This document shows positions 62,398 to 64,000 of a stretch of 64,000 nt of DNA, in pieces. Location of the stretch: positions 116,104 to 180,103 of the forward strand of contig NZ_JAAMQZ010000005.1 in the NCBI RefSeq assembly GCF_013522825.1. The letters are read 5' to 3'. The stretch's first letter is position 1. Each line of letters starts with the position of its first letter. This DNA is from Stutzerimonas stutzeri. Its GTDB lineage: Bacteria; Pseudomonadota; Gammaproteobacteria; Pseudomonadales; Pseudomonadaceae. The translations under genes and the position numbers were made by a program. The notes under the pieces are model-generated. The model was not told where the DNA came from. It did not search any database and saw only the letters and a list, made by a program, of their open reading frames with translations.

Positions 62398-63597
62398 ATG
62401 AAGTCGGTTCAAGAGCAGTTGTCGGTGATCAGGCGGGGCGCTGATGAGGTGCTCGTTGAGGCGGAACTGGTCTCGAAACTGGAGCGGGGGCTGCCGCTGC
62501 GAATCAAGGCCGGGTTTGATCCGACAGCTCCTGATCTGCACTTGGGCCATACGGTACTCATTAACAAGCTCCGTCAGCTTCAGGATCTGGGACATCAGGT
62601 GATCTTCCTTATAGGTGATTTCACCGGGATGATTGGTGATCCGAGTGGCAAAAGCGCGACTCGCCCACCCCTGACCCGTGAGCAGGTGCTGGAGAATGCC
62701 GAAACCTATAAGGCTCAGGTGTTCAAGATCCTCGATCCGGCCAAGACCGAGGTGGCTTTCAATTCCACCTGGATGGATCAGCTGAAGCCGTCGGATTTCA
62801 TTCGTCTGGCCTCGCAGTACACCGTCGCCCGCATGCTGGAGCGCGACGACTTCAGCAAGCGTTATGCGTCCAGCCAGCCGATTGCGATACACGAGTTTCT
62901 CTATCCGTTGGTTCAGGGTTATGACTCGGTTGCGCTGAAGGCTGATGTCGAGCTGGGCGGAACGGATCAGAAATTCAACCTGCTGATGGGGCGGGAGTTG
63001 CAACGCTCCTACGGGCAGGAATCCCAGTGCATCGTGACCATGCCGCTTCTTGAGGGGCTGGATGGCGTCAAGAAGATGTCCAAGTCTCTGGGTAATTACG
63101 TGGGCATCCAAGAAGCGCCTGGTGTCATGTACGGCAAGCTGGTGTCGATTCCGGATGCTCTGATGTGGCGCTATTTTGAGTTGCTCAGCTTCCGCAGTCT
63201 GGAGGAGATCGAGTCCTTCAAGGCGGACGTGCAGGGCGGTGCCAATCCGCGTGATATCAAGATCAAGCTGGCCGAGGAAATTGTCGCGCGCTTTCATGGC
63301 GAGGAGGCGGCGGCGGCGGCGCATCGTTCGGCAGGCAATAGAATGAAAGAAGGCGAGCTGCCAGAGGACATTCCTGATATCGAGTTGCGCTCCGTGGAGG
63401 ATATGCCGATAGCCTCGGTGTTGAATCGGGCGGGACTGGTCAAGAATGCCGCTATGGCGCGAGATCTGCTTGGCTCTGGTGGTGTGCGGGTAGATGGAGA
63501 AGTAGTGGATCGCGCCTTTGTTTTCAGGATTGGATCGACCCACGTCTGCCAGGCTGGCAAGAAGGCTTTTGGCCGTATTTCGCTGCTGTCGGAATAA
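62398..63597 (+). CDS. tyrS: Tyrosyl-tRNA synthetase (TyrZ type)
   Basis: Class I aminoacyl-tRNA synthetase of 399 residues. HLGH (48-51) is the HIGH motif, KMSKS is in [12 protein letters not shown], and the C-terminal S4 domain has [20 protein letters not shown]. Pseudomonas has two TyrRS types; the position directly before an rrn operon fits the one called TyrZ in P. aeruginosa. The ATG at 62398 is the family start, and the upstream frame is non-homologous. Confidence 0.94.
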   Translation: MKSVQEQLSVIRRGADEVLVEAELVSKLERGLPLRIKAGFDPTAPDLHLGHTVLINKLRQLQDLGHQVIFLIGDFTGMIGDPSGKSATRPPLTREQVLENAETYKAQVFKILDPAKTEVAFNSTWMDQLKPSDFIRLASQYTVARMLERDDFSKRYASSQPIAIHEFLYPLVQGYDSVALKADVELGGTDQKFNLLMGRELQRSYGQESQCIVTMPLLEGLDGVKKMSKSLGNYVGIQEAPGVMYGKLVSIPDALMWRYFELLSFRSLEEIESFKADVQGGANPRDIKIKLAEEIVARFHGEEAAAAAHRSAGNRMKEGELPEDIPDIELRSVEDMPIASVLNRAGLVKNAAMARDLLGSGGVRVDGEVVDRAFVFRIGSTHVCQAGKKAFGRISLLSE

Positions 63598-63612
63598 ATC
63601 TTCAAAAACTCG

Positions 63613-63640
63613 TTGACGGCTCGTTCTGTGGGCCTATAAT
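63613..63640 (+). promoter_or_regulatory. rrn promoter P1
   Basis: TTGACG and TATAAT with a 16-base spacer and GCGC discriminator. A TTCAAAAAC block lies upstream, as at P4. Confidence 0.75.
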
Positions 63641-63671
63641 GCGCACCTTCTCCGGCGCAGGCCCTTGGTAA

Positions 63672-63694
63672 AACCTCTTGTAAATCAAGAGGTT
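63672..63694. other. Perfect hairpin between rrn P1 and P2
   Basis: AACCTCTTG and CAAGAGGTT pair over 9 bases around TAAAT, with no T run. It lies in the leader of any transcript started at P1. Confidence 0.5.
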
Positions 63695-63710
63695 AGCTAA
63701 AAATAAGGGC

Positions 63711-63738
63711 TTGCACGGGCGGCAAATTCGAGTAGAAT
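63711..63738 (+). promoter_or_regulatory. rrn promoter P2
   Basis: TTGCAC and TAGAAT, 16-base spacer, followed by GCGC. Confidence 0.65.
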
Positions 63739-63815
63739 GCGCCGGGCTGACAGGGCGGTAGTTGAATCCTGTTGGTGCTTCGGTCGGTTCGATCGCAAGT
63801 GGTTGAAAGAGGTGG

Positions 63816-63843
63816 TTGACAGCGGCTTTGAACGCTGTAGAAT
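63816..63843 (+). promoter_or_regulatory. rrn promoter P3
   Basis: Consensus TTGACA and TAGAAT, 16-base spacer. Confidence 0.75.
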
Positions 63844-63923
63844 TCGCCTCCCGCTGACGAGAGGCGCTAGGTTGATCGACAGCATAAGCGGTTGAGAAGA
63901 AAGAAAAATTCTTCAAAAACAGC

Positions 63924-63951
63924 TTGACGAGATACAAGGCTGCTGTAGAAT
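63924..63951 (+). promoter_or_regulatory. rrn promoter P4
   Basis: TTGACG and TAGAAT, 16-base spacer, then GCGCGG. An A-rich block (AGAAAAATTCTTCAAAAAC) lies just upstream and resembles an UP element. Confidence 0.75.
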
Positions 63952-63988
63952 GCGCGGCCTCGGTTGAGACGAAAGGCTTGATCGAAAC

Positions 63989-64000
63989 GCTCTTTAACAA
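63989..64000 (+). promoter_or_regulatory. boxA antitermination element of the rRNA leader
   Basis: GCTCTTTAACAA at the window edge matches the NusB/NusE-binding boxA of rrn leaders. It indicates that a 16S rRNA gene follows just outside the window. Confidence 0.75.

Noticed and set aside
63602..64000. 132-codon minus-strand frame at the window end
   Set aside because: It runs through four well-formed rrn promoters and the boxA, which explain the region better than a gene.

Overview
The window is chromosomal DNA from a gamma-proteobacterium of the genus Pseudomonas. The evidence is the gene content (rpoD, vfr, amgK/murU, trpGDC separated from trpE), the gene order, which as I remember it follows the P. 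aeruginosa stretch from rpoD to the tyrZ-rrn junction, and REP elements of the GTGGGAGCGG type. It is not P. aeruginosa: the trpE-trpG interval has no pyocin genes and several expected genes are absent. A member of the mendocina/oleovorans/stutzeri side of the genus is my guess, which the sequence alone cannot settle.

Region 1 (1-13,665, minus strand) is one long, tightly overlapping operon for an aryl-polyene-type pigment. In transcription order it encodes a chain-length-factor-like ketosynthase, a 1-acylglycerol-type acyltransferase, two acyl carrier proteins, a membrane protein, an AMP ligase fused to a dehydratase, a family 2 glycosyltransferase, an LpxL-type acyltransferase, an aromatic amino acid ammonia-lyase, a thioesterase, a LolA-like protein, an MMPL exporter, an FAD oxidoreductase, a DUF3261 lipoprotein and a ketosynthase cut by the window edge. 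A sigma70-like promoter sits directly behind the terminator of the upstream sulfhydrylase gene.

Region 2 (13,669-31,384) holds an O-acetylhomoserine sulfhydrylase gene, an SLC13/RCK transporter gene, tRNA-Ile2(CAU), and the macromolecular synthesis genes rpoD, dnaG and rpsU. These are followed by tsaD, plsY, folB-folK, cca and the prkA-yeaH-spoVR stress operon. The gaps contain three copies of a MITE-like repeat plus REP elements.

Region 3 (31,385-42,835) is the outer-membrane/housekeeping operon lptD-surA-pdxA-rsmA-apaG-apaH-glpE on the minus strand. It diverges from amgK-murU-djlA (cell-wall sugar recycling and a J-domain protein), which is followed by a DUF3530 gene. Tandem and hairpin-forming repeats fill the gaps around pdxA.

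Region 4 (42,836-52,535) carries gabT, rpe-gph, then trpE and trpGDC. Each trp unit is preceded by a short leader ORF ending in Ala-Arg-Trp-Arg-Trp-Arg-Ala, which indicates attenuation. The trpE-trpG interval, where P. aeruginosa keeps its R/F pyocins, holds only a MASE3-GGDEF-EAL gene.

Region 5 (52,536-64,000) contains vfr, an osmC-like gene, coq7, a HIT gene, an AAA ATPase gene, a DUF805 fusion, hemJ, argC, erpA, mepM-anmK and tyrS. It ends in four tandem rrn promoters and a boxA that lead into an rRNA operon outside the window. MepM/AnmK and AmgK/MurU belong to the same peptidoglycan turnover route.
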